Assembly (NCBI GenBank): GCA_963933055.1
Contig: CAWVSY010000012.1
Coordinates: 5,559-69,558 of the forward strand
DNA length: 64,000 nucleotides
From: Oleispira sp963933055
Lineage (GTDB): Bacteria > Pseudomonadota > Gammaproteobacteria > Pseudomonadales > Oceanobacteraceae
Direction: 5' to 3'
Shown here: in pieces, positions 41,578 to 52,223 of the stretch
How positions within the stretch are numbered: position 1 is the first letter of the stretch
Layout: the number at the start of each line of letters is the position of its first letter
Made by a program: the position numbers and the translations under genes
Notes under the pieces: generated by a model
Databases searched by the model: none
The model's input: the letters and a program-made list of their open reading frames with translations, nothing else
Told to the model about the DNA's origin: nothing

Positions 41578-41934
41578 GTGGCGCAAGATCAGGCAGTAAC
41601 AGAACAAGCAATACCTTCAGAACAAGCGCAGATAGCACAACAATCTGCCTTAAAAACCCTCACCATCGTTGGCTACTTAGAAGGAACGTCCTTCTTATTA
41701 CTGCTGTGCATCGCAATGCCATTAAAATACATGATGGGAATCCCAGAAGGGGTGAAATACATCGGTATGGCACATGGTGTATTATTCATCGCCTACATTG
41801 TTATTCTTATGGGGGCCGCCAATAAAATAAAAATGCCACTATGGGCCATGCCTGCGGGCGTCATGGGATCGTTTCTACCGCTCGGCCCGTTTGTCTTTGA
41901 TCACCTGTTGAAAAAAAGCTTAAAGCAGCGCTAA
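41578..41934 (+). CDS. DUF3817 membrane protein
   Basis: A 118-residue protein with a Gln/Ala-rich N-terminus (about 1-25) and three membrane helices (about 30-50, 58-80, 86-108). LKTLTIVGYLEGTSFLLLL and MGIPEGVKYIGMAHGVLFIA are the DUF3817 signature blocks. GTG start at 41578 with AGGAAG upstream. Function unknown. Convergent with the helicase gene after only 3 bp. Confidence 0.8.
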   Translation: MAQDQAVTEQAIPSEQAQIAQQSALKTLTIVGYLEGTSFLLLLCIAMPLKYMMGIPEGVKYIGMAHGVLFIAYIVILMGAANKIKMPLWAMPAGVMGSFLPLGPFVFDHLLKKSLKQR

Positions 41935-41937
41935 TAC

Positions 41938-44900
41938 CTAACGCTGACTCGAATCAGAATACTGTTCTACTCGATCACTTAAGTTATCCAATTCGGTGAT
42001 CGCCTCAGTAATATCCGAATGGGCGAGCTGTGCTTTTGTAACAGCTTGTCCCCATTTTAAAGACAGGGTATTCAATGCTGTCAAAGACGTATTTATTTCA
42101 GCGATATAGCCATCAAGAATACCTTGCTGTTGCGCATCACGTTGTAATCCAGATAATTTAGTCACTTCTGCCCATTGTTGAAAATTATCCAATACCGCTA
42201 ATAATACCTGCTCACTGGCACCGCTATAACGAATGAAGGTCAGTTCATTTGGGCTTAAGCGTTCTGATAAAATCCATATGACCTTTTTATACTGCTCAAT
42301 AACCTGGTTAAGTAATATTAAGCAAGTATGAGCATTAAGCGAAACTAGGCTGCCTTCAATATCACGGGTTGTTTCGGCCAGCATCGGGTTGATTGATAAT
42401 AACTTCATCCATAATCCCAGCTTTTTTGGACCTTCTAATTGCCCTAGCGTATTTTTCTCTTTGAGTGCTTTAAAGGCCTCATCAATACTGGATAAAACCT
42501 GCGATCGTTTAAAGCGCCAGCTAGTGACGCAAATTGGAATGATTGATAAGCCAGCACGTTCAAATATTTTATAGCGGCTTAGATGAAAGGCATCGGCTTC
42601 TTCACCGGCAAAGCCGACTAAATCTATTGCCAGTACTTCACTTTCTTTCATCACAACCATGTCCATTTCTATGCCCGCAACAGGATAGTTTAATAGCACG
42701 TGGTAATCATCTGCGCGCAAATACGCAATTAAATCCTTAATGTCGTGATGGCGTTCGCGCTCGCAACGGATTTCAATGTTTTGTATTTTATCGACAGATA
42801 AAATGAATTTTTTAAGTAAACTTTTTTCAGGTAACTGATCTTCAGGGCAAGAAAGGTAAATCAATTGCCGCTCACGAGCACGAGTAATCGAAACATTAAA
42901 GACATCGGTTCGATTAATATAATTAAAGCTTCCGGCAACGGAGTTATTATCGACCGCGCAAGAAATCAGCATGATATCTCGCTCTTCACCTTGAAACGCA
43001 TACGGTGTGCCGCAGCGCAGTTTGTGCGCCATGATTTCTTCAAGGTTAAAATGTTTAAAAATCTCATCTTGAATGTACTCTGCTTGAGCACGGAAAAACG
43101 ACAGCACTCCAATAGACAGTTTATATTCGGCTGAAACTTTTGATTGATCCAATACCAGTTGGCGAACTTTATTTAAAATGGCCTCAGCTTCTATAAGATT
43201 AATACCATTAAGGCGCTCGGCTTGTTCGACATGAATAACAGCAATGGAATTTTTTGTTGTTAACGTCGGCTTCTCTGTCATTAGACGTAAGCGGCTATCA
43301 TAAAAATTTTCATTACTAAAACGAATAATGTCGGGGGCGCTGCGATAATGTTCATTTAGCATAATAATTGAAGATTGCTGCTGAATATGACGCTGAGCTA
43401 AATCAATTAAACTATGATCACGGTAATTAATCTCGCGGCTCAAGCTATATTTTTCTGATAGCGCTTGCTGTTTGTTTTTTGATAAAAAAGAAATATGACG
43501 TAATTGCTTCGGATCTCCTACCACCATCGCGCGTTTAGCACGTTGTAAGGCCGGTAAACAGGAGGCGATATCGCACTGAGTCGCTTCATCAATAATCACC
43601 AAATCAAAAAGTTCAGAAATCAATGGCAGTGTTTTATGCAGCCCTTCAAGAGAGCACAACCAAATCGGCATGCTTTCTAATAAAATAGAAAAATCCAAAC
43701 CGGCCAAAATCTTTTCTTGGCGCGAAGAGGTACGAGCGCTTAAGGCTGACTTAAATCCGGTTAACTGGCGACGATGATGAAACAGAGTGTGATTAATTTT
43801 ATTGGTCGCACTATGGTCAATATTTTTAGCTAATAAATCATCACGTTTTTTATGCAGATTCTGAATTTTCTTCAGACTCTCTTGTAGCAGTCCTTGGCTA
43901 TTAGAATAGCGTTGGCTCCACCACAATCTAACCTGCTTTAACCAGCGAAAATTGCCTAGACCCGATTCAAGCTGATGCAATAATTCGCCTTCATGTTCGG
44001 CACGTCTAAAGCGCTTAATTAATTCGGCTTCGGCCATCCGTAAATCATTATTAACCTGATTCAATGATTTTTTTAACTGAGAGCCTGACGGGCTGCGCTC
44101 TTTCGATAACGTATTCTTATGCGATTTTTCTTGCAGGATGTGATCTAAATGCTGTTTTAGTTCGCGGTGATAACCTTTTGTTCCTGCACGCATGATCGAG
44201 GATTGGCTTAAACCAAAGGTCTCTGTGATTTTATCTTTAATAACATCAATTGCATGTTCATTTTTAGAAACAATTAATACAGACTCGCCTTGCATGAAAC
44301 GCTCTAACGCTAAACAGGCAATGGTATAGCTTTTACCTGTGCCAGGAGGGCCAATCAATAAACTAAACTCAGACTCTGCCGCGCAGGTTAATGCTTCTTT
44401 TTGAGCGTTGCTTAAAATACCAGGAATGAGCTGATGATTTGCCGGTTTAACATTATGAAATTCACTAGCAAGATCAGCGCCTAAGCTTAATTGCAGCGGT
44501 TTAGAAAATTGATCTTCAGCCGCGAGCAAAGACAGCTCGTCTAAAATCCCCCGAGTGGATATTGATTTTTCAACAACCGCACACGCATCCATCGCGACTA
44601 AATAATAATGGCCAAGTTCGATTCCCTTAAATGCTTTATTAAAAGACGCTTTGTCATGAAACTCAGCCGTGCTTAAAGTAATTGGGATATCGGGGTTAGA
44701 CGCTGATAGCCGCTCTATAATCGCATCATGTTGAGTTTGAATATTGTCTGTACTGTTCGCCGAAAAGGCATCTTTTAATGCTTTTTCGTTTGGCCATAGG
44801 CTTAATGCAAAGTTGTTCACACTGAGCGATGAGGTATCAAGCACTTGCTGTTTTTCTAACGATGCTTCAAAACTGAACAAAGGCGCGCAAACAGTCGATA

Positions 44901-45168
44901 CTGTTGTTTTTCCATAGCGGTTACTTTTTTGCTTACCAATAATAAAGTAAGAAAAATGGCGAAAACTTTTCTCTCGGCGATAACTTTCAATAATGGGTAA
45001 AACAGTATTGCGATAATCGTCCGGAACCTGCAAAGATCCCGCAGGGCTAAATAAAAGCTGTTCAACTTTGCTGGAAAAGATACTTCCCAATTCATGGCGG
45101 CCATTATCGCTCTCAAAACATTCGTGTAAGAAAGCAATAGCCGCAGCGGTAGTAGAATTAACAGACAT
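41938..45168 (-). CDS. SF1 helicase with C-terminal degenerate nuclease-like domain
   Basis: A 1076-residue protein. After about 250 N-terminal residues of unknown type comes a split SF1 (Upf1/AAA_11-AAA_12) helicase: Walker A GPPGTGKS at 273-280, a coiled-coil insertion (about 345-450), Walker B VIIDEATQCDI (about 524-534), VVGDPKQLRHISF, FQGEERDIMLISC and the arginine-finger motif NVSITRARERQLIYLS. Residues about 800-890 resemble the MTES_1575/Vsr-type PD-(D/E)XK fold (YLRADDYHVLLNYPVAGIE, VLAIDLVGF), but where active relatives have IECDG this one reads IDLVG, so the nuclease may be dead. It follows a TelA gene by 19 bp. Role unknown; DNA/RNA repair or defence are candidates. Confidence 0.8.
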   Translation of the reverse strand: MSVNSTTAAAIAFLHECFESDNGRHELGSIFSSKVEQLLFSPAGSLQVPDDYRNTVLPIIESYRREKSFRHFSYFIIGKQKSNRYGKTTVSTVCAPLFSFEASLEKQQVLDTSSLSVNNFALSLWPNEKALKDAFSANSTDNIQTQHDAIIERLSASNPDIPITLSTAEFHDKASFNKAFKGIELGHYYLVAMDACAVVEKSISTRGILDELSLLAAEDQFSKPLQLSLGADLASEFHNVKPANHQLIPGILSNAQKEALTCAAESEFSLLIGPPGTGKSYTIACLALERFMQGESVLIVSKNEHAIDVIKDKITETFGLSQSSIMRAGTKGYHRELKQHLDHILQEKSHKNTLSKERSPSGSQLKKSLNQVNNDLRMAEAELIKRFRRAEHEGELLHQLESGLGNFRWLKQVRLWWSQRYSNSQGLLQESLKKIQNLHKKRDDLLAKNIDHSATNKINHTLFHHRRQLTGFKSALSARTSSRQEKILAGLDFSILLESMPIWLCSLEGLHKTLPLISELFDLVIIDEATQCDIASCLPALQRAKRAMVVGDPKQLRHISFLSKNKQQALSEKYSLSREINYRDHSLIDLAQRHIQQQSSIIMLNEHYRSAPDIIRFSNENFYDSRLRLMTEKPTLTTKNSIAVIHVEQAERLNGINLIEAEAILNKVRQLVLDQSKVSAEYKLSIGVLSFFRAQAEYIQDEIFKHFNLEEIMAHKLRCGTPYAFQGEERDIMLISCAVDNNSVAGSFNYINRTDVFNVSITRARERQLIYLSCPEDQLPEKSLLKKFILSVDKIQNIEIRCERERHHDIKDLIAYLRADDYHVLLNYPVAGIEMDMVVMKESEVLAIDLVGFAGEEADAFHLSRYKIFERAGLSIIPICVTSWRFKRSQVLSSIDEAFKALKEKNTLGQLEGPKKLGLWMKLLSINPMLAETTRDIEGSLVSLNAHTCLILLNQVIEQYKKVIWILSERLSPNELTFIRYSGASEQVLLAVLDNFQQWAEVTKLSGLQRDAQQQGILDGYIAEINTSLTALNTLSLKWGQAVTKAQLAHSDITEAITELDNLSDRVEQYSDSSQR

Positions 45169-45187
45169 AAAACCAACAGGCCTAAAA

Positions 45188-46333
45188 CTAAGTCAAATCT
45201 AATAGAATTTGATTGTGCTCTGTGTCACTTGCACCTAAAGCAGCCAAGCTGGAATCCATCTGAGCGGTTAACTCGCTCATTTCGCTGATGGAGTGCGACA
45301 TCGCAGGGATGGCCTCACGGCGAAAACGACTAATATCGTCAATAGTAATTAGAATACTTTCAAAAGATTGCTTTAGATTATTGATATCCAGCTGTGCAGA
45401 AGCCGCTTGCTTATGAATATCGCCTGCTTGCTGCTTTAAGGCTTGGGAGGTTTGAGCAATCAAATCGTCGGTTGTGGCATTAATCGCACTAATGCTATCA
45501 GAGATATTCTTTTGTGACTGCAAAGCAATCGCCAAAGATGCGGCGATATTCAGTGCCGATACCGTCACATTTAATGCTCTTGATACCCCTCTGATTAATT
45601 CACGATTATTTTTAATGATAATGTCTGAAGTTAAAATGCCTTGTTGATTCACCGCCAGCTGCTGTTGCAAGTCTAAAGTACGTTGCTTCAAGGAAAATAA
45701 CAGCTCTTCTTCAATAAACTTACGCTGCTCAGGGCTAATGCTATTATCAGATGATAAGCGCTGACTGATTTTTTCATCGAGTAAAATGCAAAAGCTTAGA
45801 TAATCTTTCAGCTGAAAAACCAGCTCTTTCATCTCAACTTGGTCTTGGCTTAGCGTCACATTATCGCGTTCCAGCTGAGATTGGCCATCTTTCAGGTCTT
45901 TCACAATCCCTTGAATGATACTGTCTACCGTTTGAAACTTTGCAAACCAACGAGAAATCGGCGTGCCAATAGCGGGTATTTTCGCTAACCAACGGCGTAA
46001 ACCACTCATATTAAAATCAACCTTATTAGGATTGATTTTATACGTTTGCTCTTGCAACGCGATTAACGAATGGCTAACCGACCCTTCTTTAGACTCACTC
46101 ACCAACTTAGCTAAAGGCTGCTTTAACAAATGGCTGCGCTTAGCCAGCTGCTGCTGAACGCCAACCCCAAGCTTTCTAATGGCGATAGAATGTTGCTGTA
46201 AGTTGCTAACATCTTGCATGTCTAAATGAAAAAATTGATTTACTAATGTTTCTGATTGTTCTTCTAGCTTAGAAGCGGTCTGAGGGGAAAGGGCGGTGAT
46301 CTCTGCTGAGGTGCCAGTAATCTGAGTCGACAT
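45188..46333 (-). CDS. TelA/KlaA-family toxic anion resistance-like protein
   Basis: A 381-residue, mostly helical protein of the TelA family. RQRTLDLQQQ-like sequence (KQRTLDLQQQLAVNQQGILT, about 217-236) and IIIKNNRELIRGVSRALNVT (about 239-258) are the family core, with long coiled coils on each side. TelA proteins were linked to tellurite resistance and occur with Ter stress genes, but their mechanism is unknown. I take the ATG at 46333: AGAAGGA stands 7 nt before it, while the open frame upstream lacks one. It forms an operon with the SF1 helicase. Confidence 0.8.
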   Translation of the reverse strand: MSTQITGTSAEITALSPQTASKLEEQSETLVNQFFHLDMQDVSNLQQHSIAIRKLGVGVQQQLAKRSHLLKQPLAKLVSESKEGSVSHSLIALQEQTYKINPNKVDFNMSGLRRWLAKIPAIGTPISRWFAKFQTVDSIIQGIVKDLKDGQSQLERDNVTLSQDQVEMKELVFQLKDYLSFCILLDEKISQRLSSDNSISPEQRKFIEEELLFSLKQRTLDLQQQLAVNQQGILTSDIIIKNNRELIRGVSRALNVTVSALNIAASLAIALQSQKNISDSISAINATTDDLIAQTSQALKQQAGDIHKQAASAQLDINNLKQSFESILITIDDISRFRREAIPAMSHSISEMSELTAQMDSSLAALGASDTEHNQILLDLT

Positions 46334-46538
46334 TCTAAGTTCCTTCTTAAGGCATATAATCAATACATAGGGGTGAATATAGATAAATAGGGTCGCAATT
46401 ATACCTGCTAATTACTGATGATTGAATAATTAATAAACAGACGTGTGTCTAGTTTCTAATACAAAAAAATGCTACATTCTGGCAAAATTATTTACCTCGT
46501 TAGCCAACGCAAAACAAGCCACGACAAGGAACCGTCTT

Positions 46539-49500
46539 ATGCTCAAACGCTCATTCTTTTGGATAGCATCAGCACTCTTATTGCAACTAACATTTTTGCA
46601 GATATCCGGCTGTAGCGACTCATCAAATACGGAAGCCTCAAAGCCCGCGAAAGAGGCAACGGTCATTTCGCAACAGAATAACCCTTGGCTGCAGGTTTTG
46701 CGCTCGCATACTACGGGGCAGCTATCACGATTTGGCAGTATTGACCTGCACTTCAATCAAGACCTTCCTAAAAGCCAAGAACTTGCACAAAATTCACAAC
46801 TGGCTCAGCAATTATTAAGCTTTGAACCCGCTATCGAAGGCACCGCGACCTTAGTTAATAAGCGTCACTATCGCTTTACGCCTACGCAGCCATTGCCATC
46901 GGGCCAAGCGTATAGCGCAACGCTATCAGCACAAGCGGTTGCGTTGACTCAAGAAGGTAGCGAAGATTTTGTCTTTAACTTCAATGTTATTGAACAAGCC
47001 TTCGAAATAAAAATGAACGGCTTAGAAGTTAACCAAGATGGCAGCATGAAGCTGCAAGGCGAGTTAAATACCGCAGACGTTACCGTGATAGACGACATCA
47101 AACACATTATTAGCGCGAGCGTTCAAAATCAGAGCTTAAACGTCGATTGGGAAAAAGAAACAAAAGCACAAAAACAACACCGCTTCACCATCAACAATAT
47201 TCAACGTAAAGACAGCGCAGCCATACTCATCGTTAAATGGAATGGTGCGGATATCAATGTTGCATCAACAGGAGAGCGCAAATTTGAAGTTCCTGCGTTA
47301 GGCCAGTTTGTTGTCTCATCGATTGTCGCCTTGCAAGGCAGCGATCAAACCATTGAAATAAACTTTTCAGAACCTTTATTGAAAAAACAAAACCTAAAAG
47401 GTCTGATTCAAGTATCAACGGGGACGGTTAAAACCCGCATCGAAGAAGCCAAAATCACCCTATACCCTAGCAGTGTGATTAGCGGCGAATTTGAAATAAC
47501 GCTGGATTCGAATATTAAAAATGCCCAAGGTTTTAACTTAGGAAAATCATTCTCTGAAACCTTGCACTTTTTAAGTAAAAAACCTGCGGTACGCTTTACT
47601 GGCCAAGGCAATATTTTGCCGATTAGTGATAAGTTAAGTATTCCTTTTGAAGCCACCAATGTTGATTCCATTCAAGTGACGGCCTTTCAAATACAAGAAC
47701 ATAGCATGCCGCAGTATTTTCAAGAGAACCAACTGAATACAACCTATAACTTGCACCGTGTAGGGCGTCATATTTGGCGTAAAACCGTGCAGTTAAAAAC
47801 CCCCGTTGCCGACCAATGGAATCGCTTTAACTTAGATGTTCGCCAGCTGGTACTGGATAACCCAGGCAGCTTGTTCCGCTTTGAATTGTCGATTAACCGC
47901 TCCAATTCCATTTTGACCTGCTCTGAAGCCGATAATAATATTCCGGTTACAAAAGAAAATGCGCCGAGTAATTATGAAGATGAATACATCAGTGAAAGCA
48001 GCGCTTGGGATGGTATAGAAGGGTATTACGGTCAGAATCAAAATACATCAATCAGCTGGAATGATAGAGAAAACCCTTGTCGAGACGGTTTTTATCAATA
48101 CGGCAGCCAAATAAAAGATCAAAGAAACTTCATTGCTAGCAACATCGGCTTAATCGCTAAAAAAGGCGAAGATAACCAGCTAGTGGTTATTGCAACCGAG
48201 CTGAGCAGTGGTTTGCCGTTGCCTGCCGCGCAGATAGAAATCCGTAATTTTCAAAACCAAACCATTGCCTCGGAGACTACCGATAACAATGGTTTTGCCG
48301 AAGTTGCCTTAAACAGCACCCCGTTTTTGATTGTTGCAAGCACGCATAATAGCCATCAAGACAGCGGCCCTAAAGATATTGGTTATTTAAAAATTAACAA
48401 AGCTCAAGCCATTTCAACCAGCCACTTTAATGTGGGTGGCAAGGTGGTTAAAGACGGTATTAAAGCGCAAATTTATACCGAACGTGGGGTATGGCGACCA
48501 GGGGATAAAATCTTTTTAACCGTCGTGATTGAAGATAAAGCGGATCAAATACCTGATAATCACCCACTCATGTTAGAACTGATTAACCCAAAAAATCAGC
48601 GTGTTAGCGTACAAGTCAATGCCAAACCCGTGGGTGGTTTGTATGCATTTACCTTAGAAACCGCCGAAGAAGACGAAACCGGAAACTGGAAAGCCATCGC
48701 GAGTCTGGGTAGCTTAAAGTTTGAGCACAATATTAAGATTGAAATGGTGAAACCCAACCATCTAAAAATGAACATGGATCTTGCGAGTGACGATATTCGT
48801 GCTTATCAAGTAGGGCGTTATGGCAGTGATGCCAAACTTGAAGGTGAGTTTTTCTCGCAGTGGTTGCACGGTGCAAAAGCTTCCGGTTTAAAAACAATTT
48901 TAAACTTATCGATGTCGCCACAAAAAACCCGTTTTGATACCTACAACGACTTTAAATTTGACGATCCGGCAAAAGAATTCCGCAGCCAAAACGATGAAAT
49001 TGCTACTTTCGAATTGGATAACGACGGCAAAGCCAACGTCAGTGCAGACATTAACATCGCCTCCTTACCCGCGGGCAAATTACGCGGCAGCTTAACCAGT
49101 CGTGTCTTTGAACCGAGCGGTGATTTTAGTATTGCTAAGCAAAGTTTAGACATTCACCCGTACCAGCACTATGTCGGCATGCAAATGCCAAAAGGCGATG
49201 CTGCGCGCGGCATGTTATTAACCGATCAAAAACACCCCGTTGAATTGGTCGTGGTTGATGCCGATGGCAAACCCCTACAAGGTAAGCAAAAGCTTCACCT
49301 AACCTTGTACAAATTATCGTGGAAATGGTGGTGGGATAGCAGCAGTGATGATCAGCTAGCCAACTACGTTAGCCGCCATTCCAATAGCATACTTAAGCAA
49401 GAAGACATTGATATAAGCAATGGCCAAGGCCAGTGGAAATTTGAAGTAAAATACCCAGATTGGGGTCGTTACATGATTCGTGCTTGTGATAAAAAAGGCC

Positions 49501-52223
49501 TGCATTGTACTGGCCAAGTATTCTACATGGACTGGCCTGGCTGGGCAGGGCGCGATCAAAAAAGCAAAGGTTTAGGTGCCAATACCCTGAGCTTAAGTGC
49601 TGATAAAGAACAATACATTGTCGGCGAAACAGCGATTGTTTCTTTACCTGAAGCCGCCAGTGGCCGAGCGTTAGTCTCGATCGAAAATGGCAGCCAAGTG
49701 ATCGATTATTATTGGGTTAAATTGTCGGAAGTCGGTTCGCAATTACACATTCCAATTACCAATGCAATGACCCCCAATGCCTATGTTTCGGTCAGCGTGA
49801 TTCAAGCCCATGCGAATAAAAAGAACGACGAACCGATTCGTCTGATGGGTATTTTACCGTTAACCGTCACCGACCCAGCAACACACCTTAAGCCGCAGTT
49901 AACCATGGTTAGCGAAGTTGAACCTGAAAGCACATTAACGGTTGAAGTGAACGAAGCCACGGGCCGCAGTTTTAACTATACCTTAGCGGTAGTGGATGAA
50001 GGCCTATTAGGGCTCACCCAATTTAGAACCCCTGATTTGCACAAAGGCTTTTATAAAAAAGAAGCCTTGGGCGTTAAAACCTGGGATCTATACGACAGTG
50101 TTGTGGGTGCTTATGGCGCCGAACTCGAACAACTATTAGCCATTGGTGGTGATGGTGACTTGGGTGGCAAAGACAATGAAAATGACGAACGTCGTTTCCC
50201 TCCGGTTGTTCGATTCTTAGGGCCGTTCCATTTAGAACAAGCCGAAGTCGCGCAGCATAAAATCGACATTCCACAATACCTCGGCGCTGTACGCGTCATG
50301 TTGGTTGCCGCTAAAGACGGTGCTTATGGTCGCAGCGAAAAAGAAGTTTTAGTACGTAAACCACTCAACGTATTAGCGACCTTGCCACGCGTATTAGGCA
50401 AAGACGAAACACTGCAAATGCCGATTACGCTATTCACCAGCGACGATAGCATCAACAACGTCAGTATCACGGTGAAAGCCGACGACAAAATTGTGCTACT
50501 GAAAAGCGAGTTGAATGTTGAATTTGATAAAGCCGGTGAGCGCATGGTTTTTGTGCCGATGCGAGCCTTAAAACTGGGCAGCAGCAAAGTCGAAATTGTT
50601 GCTACGGCGACCACCGCGACGTCTGAATTCAGCGCGCAGCAAACCATTCATATTCCTGTGAATGCACAAACTTTACCTGAAAAACGTTTTAAAATGGCCA
50701 AGATCGAAGCCGGACAACGTTGGAATAATCAGGCCGAATTGTTTGGTATTGACGGTACGCAAAATGTTGAACTTGAATTCACCACCATGCCGCCAATGAA
50801 TCTGCAAAACCACTTGCAGTATTTATTAGGCTACCCTCATGGCTGTGTTGAACAGACAACCTCAAAAGCGTTGCCGCAGTTATTCTTGCCAGAATTAACC
50901 AACCTTAATGAAGAGCAACTATTAACCAGCCAAAACAACATTGCCGCCGCGATTGATAAACTCAGCCGCCATCAAGCCAGCTCGGGTGGTTTTAGCTACT
51001 GGCCAGGTATTGGCAATGTTAACGATTGGTCTACCAGTTACGCCGGACACTTTTTATTATTGGCGAAAGATCATGGCTACGACGTGCCAGAAAAAATGTT
51101 AACGGATTGGAAAATTAATCAAAGCCGCGCCGCCCGAGCATGGACGGCCAGCGCTTCCAATAACCGCAGTCATATCAATTCTTATAAGGCGCAAGCCTAT
51201 CGCTTATTCACCTTAGCGGTGGCAGGCAATAGTGAAATCGGAGCGATGAACCGCTTCCGCCAAAAACAAGACCTTGATAATTTATCGCGCTGGTTATTAG
51301 CCGCCGCCTATCAATTAGCGGGGCAGCAACAAGCCGCCGCGACATTAGCCGCGACGGCACAATTGGATATGAATGATTACGTAGTAAGTGACTACAGCTT
51401 TGGCTCAACCTTGCGTGACGAAGCCATGTTACTAATGAGTTTGCTGGTATTAAACGACAGTGATAATAGCGCCAATCTTGCTGAAAAAATCAGTCAGCAA
51501 CTGGTCGCAGATAACCGTCGATACAGCACACAAACCACCGCATTTTCATTATTAGCCATGGCGGCGTATAGCGAAAAAAATCAAAGCAATAATAGTAACG
51601 TGAGCATTAACTGGCAGCAAAACGAACAGACGCTGGTATTGGAAAAAGCCATTAACCTAATGCCGCTGAATTTGCCGCCACGAAATCAAGGCGCGCTTGA
51701 TCTAGACGTTAGCGTTCACAATAACGGCAGCGTCCCTGTTTATGCCCAACTGATGAGTGAAGGTATTCCAGAACTAGGACAAGAGCAGCCGTACAGTCAC
51801 GAGCTGGCATTAGACGTAAAATACTTTGATGGGGCGAAAGAACGCGACAGAAATGCCATCGATCTTAATACCTTAACTCAAGGCCAAGATATTCTAGTAG
51901 TGGTTAATGTGACGAATAACAGTATTCACCCGATTGAGCATCTTGCGTTAACCGTACCGGTCGCCTCGGGTTTTGAAATTCGTAATACCGATGCTTTAGA
52001 TGCGGTTAATACCAGCAACAACCTTTACGATTATCAAGATATTCGTGATGACCGTATTTACAGCTATCTCAAGCTGGCGGTCGGCGAACGTAAAACCCTA
52101 GAGTTTAGAATTAACGCCACGTACCAAGGTCGTTATTATCAACCTGCGGTCATGATTAACGACATGTACGACGAAACCCGAGCAGCGCGTAATACAGGAC
52201 ACTGGGTTGAAATTGCACGCTAA
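46539..52223 (+). CDS. yfhM: bacterial alpha-2-macroglobulin lipoprotein (YfhM-like)
   Basis: A 1894-residue periplasmic protease trap. A signal peptide ends in the lipobox LQISGC, so Cys21 is lipidated. The body has successive MG domains, and a bait region is likely near residues 1190-1220. The thioester motif is GCVEQTTS, with Cys1436 as the reactive cysteine; it is followed by the alpha/alpha thioester domain (SGGFSYWPGIGNVNDW) and a receptor-like C-terminal domain. The ATG at 46539 was chosen because of ACAAGGA upstream and the lipoprotein signal. It overlaps pbpC by 17 bp. Such proteins are thought to guard the periplasm where PBP1C repairs the wall. Confidence 0.93.
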   Translation: MLKRSFFWIASALLLQLTFLQISGCSDSSNTEASKPAKEATVISQQNNPWLQVLRSHTTGQLSRFGSIDLHFNQDLPKSQELAQNSQLAQQLLSFEPAIEGTATLVNKRHYRFTPTQPLPSGQAYSATLSAQAVALTQEGSEDFVFNFNVIEQAFEIKMNGLEVNQDGSMKLQGELNTADVTVIDDIKHIISASVQNQSLNVDWEKETKAQKQHRFTINNIQRKDSAAILIVKWNGADINVASTGERKFEVPALGQFVVSSIVALQGSDQTIEINFSEPLLKKQNLKGLIQVSTGTVKTRIEEAKITLYPSSVISGEFEITLDSNIKNAQGFNLGKSFSETLHFLSKKPAVRFTGQGNILPISDKLSIPFEATNVDSIQVTAFQIQEHSMPQYFQENQLNTTYNLHRVGRHIWRKTVQLKTPVADQWNRFNLDVRQLVLDNPGSLFRFELSINRSNSILTCSEADNNIPVTKENAPSNYEDEYISESSAWDGIEGYYGQNQNTSISWNDRENPCRDGFYQYGSQIKDQRNFIASNIGLIAKKGEDNQLVVIATELSSGLPLPAAQIEIRNFQNQTIASETTDNNGFAEVALNSTPFLIVASTHNSHQDSGPKDIGYLKINKAQAISTSHFNVGGKVVKDGIKAQIYTERGVWRPGDKIFLTVVIEDKADQIPDNHPLMLELINPKNQRVSVQVNAKPVGGLYAFTLETAEEDETGNWKAIASLGSLKFEHNIKIEMVKPNHLKMNMDLASDDIRAYQVGRYGSDAKLEGEFFSQWLHGAKASGLKTILNLSMSPQKTRFDTYNDFKFDDPAKEFRSQNDEIATFELDNDGKANVSADINIASLPAGKLRGSLTSRVFEPSGDFSIAKQSLDIHPYQHYVGMQMPKGDAARGMLLTDQKHPVELVVVDADGKPLQGKQKLHLTLYKLSWKWWWDSSSDDQLANYVSRHSNSILKQEDIDISNGQGQWKFEVKYPDWGRYMIRACDKKGLHCTGQVFYMDWPGWAGRDQKSKGLGANTLSLSADKEQYIVGETAIVSLPEAASGRALVSIENGSQVIDYYWVKLSEVGSQLHIPITNAMTPNAYVSVSVIQAHANKKNDEPIRLMGILPLTVTDPATHLKPQLTMVSEVEPESTLTVEVNEATGRSFNYTLAVVDEGLLGLTQFRTPDLHKGFYKKEALGVKTWDLYDSVVGAYGAELEQLLAIGGDGDLGGKDNENDERRFPPVVRFLGPFHLEQAEVAQHKIDIPQYLGAVRVMLVAAKDGAYGRSEKEVLVRKPLNVLATLPRVLGKDETLQMPITLFTSDDSINNVSITVKADDKIVLLKSELNVEFDKAGERMVFVPMRALKLGSSKVEIVATATTATSEFSAQQTIHIPVNAQTLPEKRFKMAKIEAGQRWNNQAELFGIDGTQNVELEFTTMPPMNLQNHLQYLLGYPHGCVEQTTSKALPQLFLPELTNLNEEQLLTSQNNIAAAIDKLSRHQASSGGFSYWPGIGNVNDWSTSYAGHFLLLAKDHGYDVPEKMLTDWKINQSRAARAWTASASNNRSHINSYKAQAYRLFTLAVAGNSEIGAMNRFRQKQDLDNLSRWLLAAAYQLAGQQQAAATLAATAQLDMNDYVVSDYSFGSTLRDEAMLLMSLLVLNDSDNSANLAEKISQQLVADNRRYSTQTTAFSLLAMAAYSEKNQSNNSNVSINWQQNEQTLVLEKAINLMPLNLPPRNQGALDLDVSVHNNGSVPVYAQLMSEGIPELGQEQPYSHELALDVKYFDGAKERDRNAIDLNTLTQGQDILVVVNVTNNSIHPIEHLALTVPVASGFEIRNTDALDAVNTSNNLYDYQDIRDDRIYSYLKLAVGERKTLEFRINATYQGRYYQPAVMINDMYDETRAARNTGHWVEIAR

